Shown: piece by piece, positions 38,801-49,525 of the stretch
How the letters are laid out: each line of letters begins with the position of its first letter
How positions within the stretch are numbered: position 1 is the first letter of the stretch
Origin: Nephromyces sp. MM_2019
Taxonomy: Eukaryota; Apicomplexa; Aconoidasida; Nephromycida
Reading direction: 5' to 3'
Length of the DNA stretch: 64,000 nt
Assembly: GCA_015657535.1 (NCBI GenBank)
Contig: JADHZB010000125.1
Coordinates: 1-64,000 of the forward strand
Notes under the pieces: model-generated
What the model saw: only the letters and a program-made list of their open reading frames with translations
The model's database searches: none
What the model was told of the DNA's origin: nothing
Position numbers and translations under genes: made by a program

Positions 38801-41800
38801 AAATTCCTTGACCTGGTGAAAAATCTTTTCTAGGTCCTTCCGAAATTTCTGAATCAAGCTGAAAACACAAGCAAACACGCTTTAAGTTTTCTTGAGATTC
38901 TATATATTCATCATCTCCTTCACCATATGCTTCATTATATGCTTAATCTTCTTTATCACCTTCATCTTCATCTTCATCCTCATCTCCTTCACCTTCTTGA
39001 TCTTCTTCATCTTCATAGCAGCCGTAGGTTTTTAATAGTAATTAATCAAAATTTTTTGAAAACAAAAAATCTAAAGCTACTATAAATCAGTTCATAACAA
39101 AGATTATTCTTCTTATCCAAAGAATATTTTTCTGAAATGAAAGCGATTTTTTTTTCCCTTCATTTCAAAAATCTCGTCAATTCACTTCTTTTTATTCAGT
39201 TTATATGGTAGTGCAATACTTTAAACTACATTTTTGCGCCTGAAGAGAAAGATGCCAATCTTTCAATACTTGAAAATCAAACTTTTATCTTTGATTGTTC
39301 CCTCCTTTAAAATATATCCAAAAACTATCAATAAAAACGTCCAGCAAGCTGCTCAAAAATCTTCTCAGCGTATTTATATTTACCAGTAATTCACCAAGAT
39401 TAAGAACCAAGATTTCCGTATCTCCAAAGATTTCTAGACTTGAAACTGGAAAGACAAGTGTTGGAGCCGCGAAAAGCAAACGAATTTTTGTGCCCGTTGC
39501 GTTGATTATGCGGGCAGCGGATAACCTTGCTTTAGACTTCCTTCTAAAAACAAAATTTCAAAGATTTTTTTCAGTTTTCCGAGCATAAAAACCTACTATA
39601 ATCGTCATAAATCTTCACAAAAAAATCTATGCTCATTTTAATGAGACTTTCTCACGTTTTATTTAAAATAATTCTTCATCTTTGTATCACTTTTAGGTAT
39701 TTCACACGCGATATTTTTCAAATTATAGGCATCATTTGTGCTTATTTTAAAAAATAGAAATTTATTAGCTGAGATTCCCGATGCTTTTAAATAGTAAAGC
39801 GTGGAAATCCTCCCTAGAAGGCTGAATACTTTATCAAAAAAAATTTAACGTAAAGCTCAAGCTGACCAGTAAAATCTCACACATAAAAGGGGATATTTAA
39901 CCAAAACACAATTTGGGCACACACACGAAGCATACACGCAAGATGGCTACATCACTCCAATTATCAAATACTGCGAGTGTGTTTACTAACTTGACAATAA
40001 TCAAAAAATAGCATAAACTCACTTTTTCATTCAAAAATTGAATGAACAAAAAATTCCCAAAGCAAGTTTTCTGGAGGATATTATACTTAATCTATTAAAC
40101 ACGAAAAAATTTGCAAAACTCCCATTTTCAGCTCTAAATAAGCAAATTATTACTGAGCATTCTAAAAGGTTAAAGTTATTTTCAAGAGAAAATTTCTCTA
40201 ACAGCTATGAACATTGAAGAAAAAAAAAATTCTGAAAGAGCGCAAAAATGTAAATTTTTTTAATAAAATTTGAAACGATGGAAAATACAAATTTTAAAAA
40301 TATAAAAAATCCTTTTCTAAGCCATTTCACACAATAAGGGATGGCACTAGGCATCTAAATCATTTTCTCCTAAATTCTAGCTGAATATCAAGCTTTTATG
40401 CAGTAGCTGAACATAAAAATCACTTAAAAGCATTAAAAAACTTGTAAACTGCTACAATCTGGTAGCACAAAAACAATCACATTTTTCTGCTTATCTTAAT
40501 AACTATATTTTAAGCAATATAACGTGTATTTTGAACGATTTTATCAACTGATATTTATGAAAGCAAGAGCGAAACCAAAAAAAAAATCCCAAAGCTATTC
40601 TTCGGTCAATGATTTAATTCCAGCTCTTTTAAGCCTCTTTTATATGATTTGTTCACTAATTTCTTGGAAATATATCAAATTTGTATCACAGTCCACTTTA
40701 AAATTGAGTATTTCGAAAATAAACCGCCAAAAAATATCATCAAAATAGCTTAAAAGCAAAAAAAAGCGATAACGAAAATTGGCCATAAAATCCAATATAC
40801 GTATCTTCAAATAAAACAGACAAGTCAATTATTTTCGAAAAATCCCTCAAAAAAAGACGTTTTCTCTCTGAAAATTCATGACGAGGGAGGCATTTGGCTT
40901 TTCATAACGCTGTGTACTCCTAAAAGGTATGAATCAACAAAAGCATGAAAAGCAAGCAAAAACAACTTTTTATCAAGAAAATTGCACTTTAAAACGATAA
41001 ATTTCACATTTTATTTAGAAATTAAAAAATAACCGGTGAATTTTGTATCCTTCAGGATATAATTTTCTGCTTCTATTTCGCTCCTCTAAAGCGTAAAGCT
41101 TTCTGCTGTTGCTATAATTTCCTTCAGCCGTTTCAGAAAATAAAAGCTTCGCAATATCATCCCAAACGTTGCATTGATAATTGAAAATGATGTGATTTAT
41201 CTTCATAGAAATTTCGGGACTACAAATTGGGCTGCCACTATTGAAGTAGCCTTCAAAAATATTCGCTTTAATATCCTTGTCTCGAATTATCAGAGGCTTT
41301 ACTGGACCTACCAAGCGCTCTAAAGTCATAAAAACGTTACCAACTTGTAGGTAATAACGGGTAGATTCCAAGTAATGCAAAGCATTAAACGCAATCTTTG
41401 AGAGACCACCACTTAGTTTCGATCCAGAGGAAGTCTCTACAGTTAACGAGACTTCCCTAAAAATCAAGTTCAGTCCATAAATTGGGCTGGACCTTAGATC
41501 ATCCTGAATTTCATCTACTCAAATTGATTGCAGACAAAACACAGATATTATTATGTGTGGAGTGGTTTTGTGTGTTTTTTTTTTAACTATAAATGGAAAA
41601 GTATAGTTAAAGTGTGTGTTTGAAATTGTATTCTGGGGGCTTCGGACTGGCATTTTTTTAAGATAAAAACGACATCATTTGGAGCTCATCTTCAATAGCA
41701 AAGCGATTAGTCCATCATTTTTATGTTGACAAGATAAAATCATTCATTCTAGCAGTTTACACACAATAATCGTGATTCTCTTTTTTGAAATTTCGTAGGC

Positions 41801-44800
41801 ATAATCTGCAATTCATCAGCTGCATTGAGGTTTAATTCAAAGCAACAATTAGGCAAATAGTCGCTAATTCACTTCCAAATAATACAGAAAGTAATATAGT
41901 AACAGCAGAAGCAAGAAAAAATGAAATGCCATGATAAAGCGACAATTTCCATCATCAAAACAAACTTTCAATTGGGAAAAATAAAATTTTCTGAAGCTTT
42001 GCAAAGAAATACTGCATCCAACGAGGCTCTGCCACAGTAAAACGGATATCTACTACTTAATCGGACAATGCTGACACAGCTTACCTTAATTTTCTTCAAA
42101 AAATTCTAAAAATTCTCGTATTATAAAAACAGCATAGCAGCGAAAAAACATATATCAAGCTGCTAAAGCTACCAAATTTCTTATACTTAAATTTCAAAGA
42201 AAAAGAGCCTAAATAAACACTTTTTTACAAAATATTAATGCTTTTTGCAGAGTCCTTCATTAAGATGGGCAAAATACTCTCTAATTTACCACACACATTA
42301 AGACCTTGGCAACCACCTAGAAAATTTTTCAATAATGGAGATTTTGATATTTTCATCACAAAAATTCTTCAAAAAGCATAATTCATAAAAAAAAATAATT
42401 ACACATTATTATCAACAGCTTGTATAGTAATTTTTTTCTACCTCGAGTTTTATTAAATTCATTTTCCTTGATTCCAGAATTTAAAACATTGTCGTCAAGA
42501 CAGTCGTAAAAAATAACGCTATCGCTATCCTCAGATTCTTCTTCATGCGTAGCATTATCCCGTTCAAGCGAGTTTGGCATGGAAGGCTGAATTTTTTTTT
42601 CATTCATCATATCATATGTTTTTTATAGGGATTATGCTTAAACATTTAACTGCCATTTCTCACATAAGAAGGCAAAAAAGGTAGCTCCATTAAGTTAAGA
42701 TTAGTTCCAAAGCAGAAAAACAGTTTTTTAAAAGTGCGAGCAAATGCTGAAAAAACCGTATTTTTCATCGTGTTTTCGTCTATTTTTTTGGAGTCTAAAA
42801 TCATGTCGACTTATTTTATCAAAAAGACTGAAATCTCACCAATAAAACGGCATATTTTTCATGAGCCATCTTTAGCAAAAATATAAGAGGGAACAGAAGC
42901 AACTAAAATTCAAAACTATAAGCTTGAATCTGGGTTTAAAGCTGCTTTATATGATTTTTAAAATTATAACAATGCTCTAGGAACTATTTTTAGAGATACC
43001 TACCGTTTGACACTATTTTTTGGTTTAGTAAAATCACAAAGAATAGCGGCTCAAAGCATTCAAAGAGCCTTTTATGCATGCTTTATAGGCTGAAAATCCT
43101 CTATACTCAATCCAAAAAAGCAGGATAAAAAAAAAGCTATTAAAATGGCTATACAATCTAAAGCGAAAATTGAACCTTTAAGTACAGACACCTGGAACTT
43201 TTTAAGATTTATTATGAAGTTTTCTTATACTTTTATTGCAAGTATTAAATAAGATCATTTTAACTCGCTAGACTTCAATACTGCCCATACCAAAAAAAAC
43301 TCTCATCATACTTACTAGTAGTGCTGGAAATTCTGGACTATTCTTAGGAGGCTTATTATTCGGAGCCTTTTTGATGCTCGTCGAGGTTAAGCTTGATTGA
43401 TTCGATCTGCTATTATTCGCAGGGCTATTGACGCTCAGGTTTTTATTTTGCAGCAAAGATGAGTAGTTCGAGTAACCTAATCCCCAAACAATCCATGACC
43501 TCCATCCTATATTACTTTGCTGCACAGAAGCAAAATATAGGTTTTTCCGTGTAAAACGCTTGTATTAGCACCAAAAGCATAAAAAAAGTTTTACAATCGG
43601 CGTTCAATGCCTAAGAAACCCACTTCCTCTTCTTAGATAAAAACACTGATTTCTGTAAAAAATCTAGAAAACTTGAAGGAAACTGAGTTAGCCGTCATAA
43701 AAGAAATCTTCAGCGTTGGAACTTGACAAGGCTAAAAGATGCAAAAACATAAGCAAAAAATAACAAAGCAATACTATTAGCTGCTATTTTCTTAATTCGT
43801 AATTTCTATGTTGCTAAAATTAAATTTTTTTATCAAAAAACGTCCAAAAATACGCCATTTTCAGCATGCACTATAACAAAAGAAACTTCAAATGTGGATT
43901 CAAAGTAAATTTTCCATCTGGTGCTATAGTGTCAATACATTGAATTTCATCACAAACTCCCAAGGATTTTTATAAACGTTTAAAACTAAAATTATCTCAA
44001 CCAGCGGTTTGAACCATACTTTATCAGGTTAAAGTTAATGAATAAAAAAAATTTGAAATTTTTTTTATTCATTAAAAAATTCCTCTTTTTGAGGTATACA
44101 GAGCATTTTCTGTTGTTGATTTTTCAAAATGTGCTAACAATGAAGCATCAAGCCCAGCACGTTTTTTTAACCTTTTTTTTCTGCTGAGAAAAAAATTCTT
44201 GCCTCCCTTCTATGTGGCTCCTAAAGAACGCAAAGATATTAACGTAAGTTTTTGTTCTCAAGCACCAGCTTCATTTTCCTTAATTAATTTTTTTCAACTG
44301 TAAAAAAATACTAGGTTAGTTATTCAAATAAGCCAAGCGCTTTTTTCAATTCAGAACGATTTTTTGAAAAGCTAAGCAGCACACCTTCAGCTTTCCATGC
44401 TGCAAAAAGTTACGGCAACAAATTTTTTTTCGCGCGTGTCAAAAAAGGGCATTTTTCCACATTAATTTTCACTTTTTCGCTTTCAATTATAATTAAAGAT
44501 AACCGGATCAAATCTTTTTTTGGAAGGGATTCCTTTAGGCTTTTAAGTTCTTCTTTAGAGTAACCTTGGCTTTCAACATCAGGATCTTGGCTTAGGAATG
44601 TCTTATATTTTAAAGCGTTTTCCAGCATTTTAAGTTCCTGAAAATAATTAAACACTCGAAAAAAGTACCGTAAAGTAGAAGGATTAATCTTTTTTTATGT
44701 TATACAATGAACCATTCCCTCATTCTTATTCATTTTAAGTAACTACAGCCACTAAAATCTGAATAACATAGAAATAACAGAGTGCAGTTCTCCTCACATA

Positions 44801-47800
44801 ATCTAAGCAATAATTTTTTTTAGGCTTTAAAAAATAATTGAATTTAAATCACTTTCCTAAACATAATGCTTATTAAGACGAAAATGAAATACCACGGCTG
44901 AAGGCATGAGTATCTGATATTAGCAAAAAAAAATAATTTTTTGGCGCAAGAAAATAAAGTCATAAAATTATTGCGTTTAAATATTATTTACATACACAAA
45001 TATACCCTCGATCGCACTTTAAAAATTATATAACTTCTATTGCTGATCTTAGTCTGTATCTACCTAATAGGAGTTCACTAATTGAGAAGATATTGATGTA
45101 GTGATTTCTTTAATATTCTTTTTAAAGTTTTTTTCTAAATAGTGGATAGATCGTAGAACGCTAGATTCTGCTTCTTCTAGATTTGCTGTTTGCTTACAAA
45201 AATTAGACGCTTCAAATTTATATTGATTTTGTAATTTACAAATAAGAATTCTCATCCGCATTCTCACCCCTTAAACATCTGAAACTCTGCAATACTCTTA
45301 CAAATTAGATTATCACAAATTGAAATTTTTTTTAAAGAATGCACTCAAACTGAAGGCGAACTCCACCCTTTAAGCAATAATTTTAACATAAAATCAAGCC
45401 TCAAGCGTACTTAAGAACCAGCAGACTGAAATATCACTGCAAACCTGATTTTTTTCATGAGAAGAAATAGTTAGAGGCCCAAAATGACCGGGAAAATCAA
45501 GCCTCAATCGACGTCGAACACATCCGATAGCGTATTCCCACCAAACTCTAGGGTTTTCAAGTGGTGAACAGCTTGGGCGAAAAGGAAAATATATGTCATA
45601 ACGCATAGCAACGCTATTAAAGCCCTCCTTGTAATCTTGCAGGACTTTGCTAAGATGCAAGCACTCCCTGAAAAATTATAAAAAGTATATCATCAGCTTG
45701 GAAACCTATTGAATGTAGCAGTTATAAGCAGCTAGGCGAGGTAAAACCCTAGCATACATTTACTGGACTTTTTCATTTTTTTTTCGTATAGCATTGGCCA
45801 AGCTTGTTCTAGCTAACGGCTTAAATACAAGCATCTAATGGTTATGGTATTTTCATCTAGTAAAATTGCCTTGTAAACATGCATCGCTAAAGCATAATAA
45901 AGAACTCTCCTGGTGGCTGCATTAGCTACGTATTCAAATAAGGTTCAATTCGTCAGGATGGAGTTCAGATAGTTTTAATCCAAACAAGACTCTCCATAAA
46001 ACTCCCAAAACTAAAGATAAACTAATTTAGAACAAGAATGGCAAGAAGTGCTCCACAATTTTTCAAACTCTGACGCAGTGATTATCTAACGCTATTATAT
46101 CCTTCTTTAATAATCCTTAACGGAAGAGCTAGGTAGCTTCAAAAACCAACCTCATACCCTCTTACTCGGTCTGCAAGAGTAAACTCATTCTGCTACGTCA
46201 CTAGAATCAATAGAACTTTTTTTAATGACACAATTACTTGTTTAAAGATATATACACCTTGCATAAACTTGCATAAGAACCTGAAAAATCCAGGCATTAA
46301 ATTTGCGTTGATTTTAAACAGTTCCCCGCTCATGGAGTATAAAGGCACTTCTTTTCCCCTTTCTTTGCCATGTTGTTTGAGAAGAAAGGAACCAGATATG
46401 GGATAGAGGAGATAGGATAGTTCGTCCTGCTAAAGTAAAAAAAAATGCATTATGTAGACTTTGCTGCATAGCTGGTAATATTGGCAATTTAATAAGACTT
46501 TATTTATATGAATTCCATCTGTCTACCCTTTAGAGTAACTTTTTCAAAGTACATGGAGCTTCGCGTTGCTACTCTGTTTACCTCCTGTGCTATTTTCTCC
46601 ATAATAGCATGAATTTCCTTCTCTGGTTTCATTTTGTGATGCGTAAATATTAACGACCGATCATTAGAGTTCCAGTAAATAGCTAGCTTTTTAACTTCCA
46701 GTATCCTCGTGCCCTCTATGCACTCTTCAGTTTTTAATAAAGAACTTAAAGGTTTTTCCATCTCTGCAGTTATCAGACTCGAATGAAGCCTGCCACGCTT
46801 TTCCGAATCTTCAAGCTTAAAAACTTCAAGGCATATCTTTTCGGTAGCGCTTTGAAAAGAACTCTGTGGTATAGCATCAGAGGCTCTTGCTGAAAGCAAG
46901 GATATTTTTTATCCATTTTCTCGATTAAAAAATATTTCTATCTTATTTTACTGTTGAAAAACTATTTTTTCCACATTTAAGATCTACTTAAATTTGGGGA
47001 GATATATTGCTTATAGAATAATGGAGTACTTACCATTCTCGGATTCATTATCTGGGACTTGAAAAACCTGGTTATCATTTGAGTCAGCAGCACCTTGCAG
47101 TCCGCCATGGCCTGAGCTTTCCGAATATGTTTTACCGAATTGAAAATAGCATTCATCGTCACTAGGTGTACGTATTCTCAAACAAGACAAAGTGACTCCA
47201 AAGGAAAAAGGCCTCGGGCTCAACTGATTATCTTCAAACCTAATATGAATTGTCTTTACATTAACAAGAATATCACTCGCAATTCGTGATATCCACCTAC
47301 TCAGAAATGTAGCCTTGGACGCCTGCTGCTCAGAATCTGCCTGCTCCGCGAACAATTTCATGTCATATCGATCTAATGCACCTTGGCGCTCAAGAAACAC
47401 TCTCTCAATAAGCTGCTCCTCAGTCCAATCAGCTCCATGCTTAGGCCCAAATACAAGAAATAGCTTATCTAATTGTAATTTTAACCGCTCTTCTGAAATC
47501 CCAGCGAGTTCGCTGGCGTCCGCTTCATTCTTTTTCTCCTGTAATTGAGGCTCTCCAGGGTCATTTGAAAACTTAGTACCGGGAGCCACATTATTTGTTT
47601 TCCTGTGGCTTAAGCCTTGCCATAGCAACTTCCGATAAGGAAGCGAAATCTTAACTTCTCCGACCCAGCCATAAAGAAGTTCTAGAGGTAGGTTTAGAGC
47701 TTCAAACGCCTCACTGTTAACGGCGACATTAGTGAGGCTCACATTTAATGAATCGGAAGTTGAAATTGAAACCGAGTCTTTGTCAAGGCCTTTTAAGTAT

Positions 47801-47868
47801 TTTCCAACATAATCATGCGTTATGCTCACTATCAACTCCCTAATCCTATTTACTGGATAGAAATACAT
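10880..47868 (-). CDS. VPS13: Giant VPS13-family lipid-transfer protein (30 exons)
   Basis: VPS13-family bridge-like lipid transporter acting at organelle contact sites. Exons 5'-3': 47868-47034, 46889-46540, 46429-46281, 45667-45438, 45269-45079, 44637-44473, 43519-43316, 42586-42442, 41514-41034, 39543-39384, 38858-38290, 38076-37071, 36587-36383, 35833-35330, 34597-34214, 31981-31632, 31231-30967, 30771-28075, 27887-27618, 27216-26396, 25793-25671, 24696-24207, 23133-22833, 21829-21277, 20286-19516, 18501-17182, 15628-14842, 13218-13073, 11871-11729, 11240-10880. All phases agree, giving 4,991 residues; many family members have about 3,100-4,300. Landmarks in order: chorein N-terminus (DYVGKYLKGLD), WWEYAI, GWRSWIVWG, IHPTIV, QIDNQ, GFFKGTGRGLMGAV, RLPR, PH-like end. 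Least certain: the start codon, exon 4-6 borders, the exon 24 end and the exon 26-27 junction. An upstream exon may extend the N-terminus. Introns are AT-rich, the longest about 2.2 kb. Confidence 0.88.
13073..15628 (-). other. VPS13: VPS13 C-terminal domain exons 27-28 (ATG2_C-like)
   Basis: Exon 27 (15628-14842) encodes KIFISNMHIHPTIVKISFSY, then DEAPIFFSAF, FIGNIEIFGTPLRSFEHLLAG and the Gly-rich FFGGISKMAGAASLSLGVLTLDE. Exon 28 (13218-13073) continues in phase with YDPIKGVQSEGVEGFFKGTG and ends HKTSEGIQ. This matches the C-terminal amphipathic-helix (ATG2_C-like) region shared by VPS13 and ATG2 proteins. The intron between them begins at 14841 with GTTAGA and contains a (G4T8) repeat on the sense strand. 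Confidence 0.9.
14783..14829 (-). repeat. (GGGGTTTTTTTT) repeat, potential G-quadruplex
   Basis: On the plus strand four CCCC blocks at 14783-14786, 14795-14798, 14807-14810 and 14819-14822 are each followed by about eight A. The minus strand, which is the VPS13 sense strand, therefore has four G4 runs spaced by T8 with a 12-bp period. Four G4 tracts are enough for an intramolecular quadruplex. The array sits only about 20 bp inside the intron downstream of exon 27. Confidence 0.85.
16132..16248 (-). other. Candidate 39-codon cassette exon of VPS13
   Basis: Between exons 26 and 27 a minus-strand segment starts after a good acceptor (ATCAATTTTTAG). It stays open for exactly 39 codons (GGTEVKIDYENSPFIDFIFK...) and ends ATG|GTCAGT. 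Both borders are phase 0, like the flanking exons, so it could be included or skipped without changing the frame. It matches nothing I recognise in VPS13. The codon content looks protein-like rather than intronic. Confidence 0.4.
17182..27887 (-). other. VPS13: VPS13 adaptor-binding (VAB/SHR-BD) region, exons 19-26
   Basis: These eight exons encode the repeated beta-rich region that in VPS13 binds organelle adaptors. Recognisable repeats include FHPFAIRNETGHDI (exon 20), GGTFLVCHVHSEGGHKILT (exon 22), LHTPFWLVSYPHADW (exon 24) and SSRYYLVNEGNINLLVRQ with LQRGCTVPFYWGD (exon 25). Exon 26 has NDIQIDNQRHDAVYPVLL, the highly conserved QIDNQ element just before the C-terminal domain. Exon 26 either ends at a strong GTAAGA donor (after 17182, LHLT) or reads on to a stop at 17059. 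Exon 24 likewise has two possible in-phase donors, at 21277 and 21298. Confidence 0.82.
26341..26383. repeat. Long hairpin just inside VPS13 intron 20
   Basis: Two 20-bp arms with a single mismatch are separated by 3 bp. The left arm begins attcagcagttcatc and the right arm ends gataaactgctgaat. On the sense (minus) strand it begins about 12 nt downstream of the exon 20 donor (exon ends at 26396, intron GTAAAG). Confidence 0.85.
28075..30771 (-). other. VPS13: VPS13 exon 18: 899-residue middle segment
   Basis: This is the largest exon. It starts with EIYQGTERHAKKED after TATATCAG and ends before GTAATT. Only parts resemble VPS13: RVIFSVQAIKKLYEFFF (chorein-repeat-like helix), IAIDLQLNEAIIVFPED, VELLCEDGWLLKNCLIWQ and, near the end, FFNPVAVAFEPIIENF, the conserved 'YN..l..WEPliE' element. 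The intervening Ser/Glu/Lys-rich stretches are probably disordered loops inserted between beta-strands of the groove. No internal stop or frameshift is seen over 2.7 kb. Confidence 0.85.
31982..34213 (-). other. Longest VPS13 intron (intron 15, about 2.2 kb)
   Basis: Exon 15 ends at 34214 with a GTAAGC donor and exon 16 begins at 31981, with phases matching directly. The intron is AT-rich with homopolymer runs. Short open frames inside it, for example around 32669-32896 and 33456-33680, lack convincing splice contexts or VPS13 similarity. I see no gene within it. Confidence 0.55.
35330..41514 (-). other. VPS13: VPS13 middle repeat exons 9-14
   Basis: Six exons with VPS13 groove signatures. 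Exon 9 has LNLIFREVSLTVE. Exon 10 has AAPTLVFPVSSLEIFGD followed by LVLNLGELL ('P..i.Pe...vLDLG'). Exon 11 has LGEMSEFCVTLYPSTYRALL. Exon 13 has DVRFERPIKVIFSPLILREL. Exon 14 has VSFGSIEFIYLQEKFLRLLK, typical of the 'v..iGt+rivfl.rfl' repeat. Long Ser/Asn-rich loops sit in exons 11 and 12. Junction codons are all in phase, for example CG plus A between exons 9 and 10. Confidence 0.85.
38930..39025 (-). repeat. GAA/GAT-rich acidic-coding tract in VPS13 intron 10
   Basis: On the VPS13 sense strand this part of intron 10 is almost pure GAA/GAT/GGT triplets and would encode DEDEDE-type residues. A TAA closes that frame. After it, the same frame stays open for about 30 codons straight through the exon 11 acceptor (TTGTGTTTTCAG at 38859). 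It may be a purine-rich splicing enhancer or a degraded exon extension. Confidence 0.6.
45079..47868 (-). other. VPS13: VPS13 N-terminal chorein exons 1-5
   Basis: Exon 1 encodes the chorein domain: DYVGKYLKGLDKDSVSIS, NLPLELLYGWVGEVKISLPY, then VKTIHIRFEDNQLSPRPFSF. It ends at a GTAAGT donor after 47034. Exon 2 (acceptor CTTTCAG) gives ILEVKKLAIYWNSNDRS. Exon 3 gives ELSYLLYPISGSFLLKQ and is too short to stand out as an open frame. Exon 4 contains FRPSCSP and VWWEYAIGCVRRR, the family's 'RP...WW.YA' motif. This end of VPS13 typically faces the ER. The chosen ATG (47868) puts the conserved Gly of the YVGKY motif about 7 residues later than usual. An acceptor at 47846 would place a splice junction exactly where the family normally starts. 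Confidence 0.88.
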
Positions 47869-48225
47869 TTCTGAGCGAAACGTATGCAAATTTCTATTCA
47901 AAGCCTCTCGTCAAGTTATGATAGAGCTCGCAAACTTTTTTCATCATCTAAATTCTGCGCAATAAGATAGAGCTTTCTTTAAGCGCTAATTTGGTGCCTA
48001 CGATACCTATCATGGGCTTTCTCCAGCAATCAAAATGGGCGGATCAACCCCTCAAAAATCCTTGCTCATCAAGTAAAAGAAAGGTTGAAAACTTTTCTAC
48101 ACTACTTGCGCCCACAGAATGGGTAAGAAGTAGCAGGTATTATAGTTCATGTATTCTTTATGTGTATAATTTATCCATTGTTATAGCGTTTTAAGAGTAG
48201 CGGAAGGTGTAATTTCACTTAGTAC

Positions 48226-48527
48226 CTGCCTTTATGCGTGTTAAAGCTGATAAAAATAAGCAGCAAAACCGCTGTCTCCTGATGATTTTTTCTTATTTGC
48301 TCATATCCATTGAAGTTCTCGGCGTTTTGATCGAACTTACAGCTATTTACGCATTGCCTACTCGCACAATTTTCTCGAACGATAAAATTGTCACACTGGC
48401 AATATAGCGCTCTTCTGCATCGTTGTTCGAATAGTTGCGTGCTGTCAACCGTGGATCCCAGCGAACTCCCTACTGGTGCACCGATACCAGCATTTTTCAA
48501 TCTTTTTTCTGTTAACCTTGGGAGCAT
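48226..48527 (-). other. Possible upstream first coding exon of VPS13
   Basis: An ATG at 48527 opens a frame of about 100 codons (MLPRLTEKRLKNAGIGAPVG...). It contains a Cys cluster (CQCDNF, NCASRQCVNSCKF) and a short hydrophobic run, TAVLLLIFISF. It ends AAAGGCAG|GTACTA in phase 2, which matches exactly a possible acceptor at 47846 (CCAGTAAATAG) just before the chorein motif. If used, VPS13 gains a 100-residue N-terminal extension. Alternatively it is a separate small gene or chance. Confidence 0.4.
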
Positions 48528-49525
48528 TGATATTCACAGAAATTCCATTGCATTAAAATTTTGTGTAAGTTTCCGACTTAGTTTAACCACTCATCATAGT
48601 GCTGCAAAGATAAGTCAGTGGCATGTATCAAACTTGTCTTATACGTTATTTTTGTTGCTATTCAGAAAAGTCCGCGAATTAGAATTTATATTTGCTATAA
48701 AAAAGTTTTTTAGGCTTCACTTAGTAAGAATATGTGGTAAAGCTTTTTTTCCTTGGATGATAGCTAGTTAGGAAAATAATTCCAAATTTTGAACTTTGAA
48801 TTAAAATCCTTTGCATTCTTGATGTTCATGACAAATGAAAAAGAAGCTCATATGCGTCACAAGCAATAGACCCCTTGGGGTTTAAAAAGAAAGGAAAGCA
48901 TTTAAGATGGATATACCCGTCGCTTGATCATGCAAAGACAATTTAGGGTATAGGTCATGTTCATCGTGCCTGCAAAAGTGAACGATGCGAATAACTTCAT
49001 CCGCTGGTTTTGTACATTATGTGGACCAAATGTATTTCTAGAACTAGTTTGTAAATTCAGGTAGCACTTGCTTATTTTTATTTCCTACAGAGTACTCCAC
49101 GGATACGTCGTAGGTTAGCGTCATACCACTTTCACGGTGGCTGAAAGCTCAAGTCTTGGAATCCTTACTTTTGCTTGTAGAATTGGTACATGCCTTCTGT
49201 AACCCCCTATACTAGGTGATAGGCATTTTTTCCAAGTATAGGCATCCGCAGTTACTGCATAGTCGCGTAACTGATGAAGCGCTAGGTTGCTTTATATCTG
49301 GAATAAAATTTGCTTTGAGCTATACAGTATCTTATAAAACACGCTCACTTTTGAACAGCCGTAAGTTAATATTCCACTAACGTGCCTGCATTATTTGGTA
49401 GCACCCACAAGTTACTCCCCAAAATTGACTCTCTCACACCGATATTCATAGACCTTACTCCGTAGAAAGGAGTGCCACTGACAAAACAAGGCAAATTTGT
49501 TTTCCAGCATATCTAAGGATAAAGT
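48528..49525. other. Spacer between VPS13 and the upstream gene
   Basis: About 1 kb without a supported exon. There are a few minus-strand acceptor-like sites, such as TTATCTTTGCAG near 48605, but no open frame I can attach. It presumably contains the VPS13 promoter and 5' UTR, and the 3' UTR of the neighbour. Confidence 0.35.
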
